Shown piece after piece: positions 11,979 through 12,005 of a DNA stretch of 12,005 bases (positions are counted from its first letter, which is position 1; every line of letters starts with the position of its first letter). The position numbers and the translations under genes are program-made. Under the pieces are notes generated by a model, which was not told where the DNA came from, did no database searches, and was given only the letters and a program-made list of their open reading frames with translations. Origin of the DNA: Acidimicrobiaceae bacterium (GTDB lineage Bacteria > Actinomycetota > Acidimicrobiia > Acidimicrobiales > Acidimicrobiaceae); contig JABEUO010000219.1 of assembly GCA_013044415.1 (NCBI GenBank), positions 1 through 12,005 on the forward strand, given 5' to 3'.

Positions 11979-12005
11979 CCAGCTCTGAGGAGGCCTGTTG
12001 GGGTC

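Larger units (their letters stand above)
11443..12005. other. Long non-coding region beyond the transporter operon
   Basis: About 560 bases without a gene I can support on either strand. It holds an imperfect hairpin (11574-11597, CGAACCTTC/GGGGGTTCG with two G-T pairs), a tandem repeat (11826-11864), a perfect 9-bp hairpin (11890-11910) and a copy of a sequence also found at 5274-5304. An ATG at 11973 opens a frame to the window end, but it has no ribosome site. Confidence 0.5.

Noticed and set aside
11973..12005. Start of a plus-strand gene running off the window end
   Set aside because: Only 11 codons are visible after the ATG and there is no Shine-Dalgarno, so coding cannot be supported.

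Overview
The window looks like chromosomal DNA of moderate GC content from an actinobacterium. The best guess, not proven, is the Acidimicrobiia. Four things point there: an ECF sigma factor translationally coupled to a single-pass anti-sigma-like protein with a long Ser/Thr-rich outer part; a lipoprotein whose lipobox Cys is followed by a Gly and a run of 12 Ser; frequent GTG and TTG starts behind G-rich Shine-Dalgarno sequences; and 4-bp start/stop overlaps. No phage gene, transposase, tRNA, rRNA or CRISPR array was recognised.

Layout. Positions 1-628 hold at most the last codons of an upstream gene, a terminator-like hairpin and the control region of the sigma gene. Positions 629-2100 (+) are a two-gene operon, ECF sigma factor then anti-sigma-like membrane protein, closed by a strong terminator at 2131-2166. 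A short region with a 16-bp tandem repeat and a doubtful 56-codon ORF follows. All remaining genes lie on the minus strand. Read in the direction of transcription from 11255 they are: ATPase (ProV/OpuAA type), a double-length fused permease (two ProW units), a possible 19-aa leader peptide, the substrate-binding lipoprotein (ProX/OpuAC type), an aldehyde dehydrogenase, a divergent cysteine-synthase-family PLP enzyme, and an APC-family amino-acid permease. The first four main genes look like one operon. The PLP enzyme and the APC permease each have their own upstream signals and terminators.

How they may work together. The three ABC genes form a complete importer for a quaternary amine such as glycine betaine, choline or carnitine, or for a related molecule. 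The aldehyde dehydrogenase immediately after the binding protein suggests that the substrate, or an aldehyde made from it, is oxidised. No choline dehydrogenase, monooxygenase or demethylase is in the window, so the pathway cannot be named. Links to the PLP enzyme and the APC permease rest only on shared strand and proximity.

Most interesting signals: (i) the roughly 145-nt leader of the transporter operon, which has a perfect 10-bp closing helix ending next to the Shine-Dalgarno sequence, an internal 12-bp helix, and an alternative hairpin that would mask the Shine-Dalgarno; it looks like a cis-acting regulatory RNA and matched no riboswitch class I could recall; (ii) a 13-bp palindrome just upstream of that leader; (iii) a short ORF with a strong Shine-Dalgarno whose stop overlaps the start of the binding-protein gene; (iv) a 16-bp tandem repeat directly upstream of the PLP-enzyme gene. 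The 750 bp beyond the ATPase gene contain no gene that I can support.
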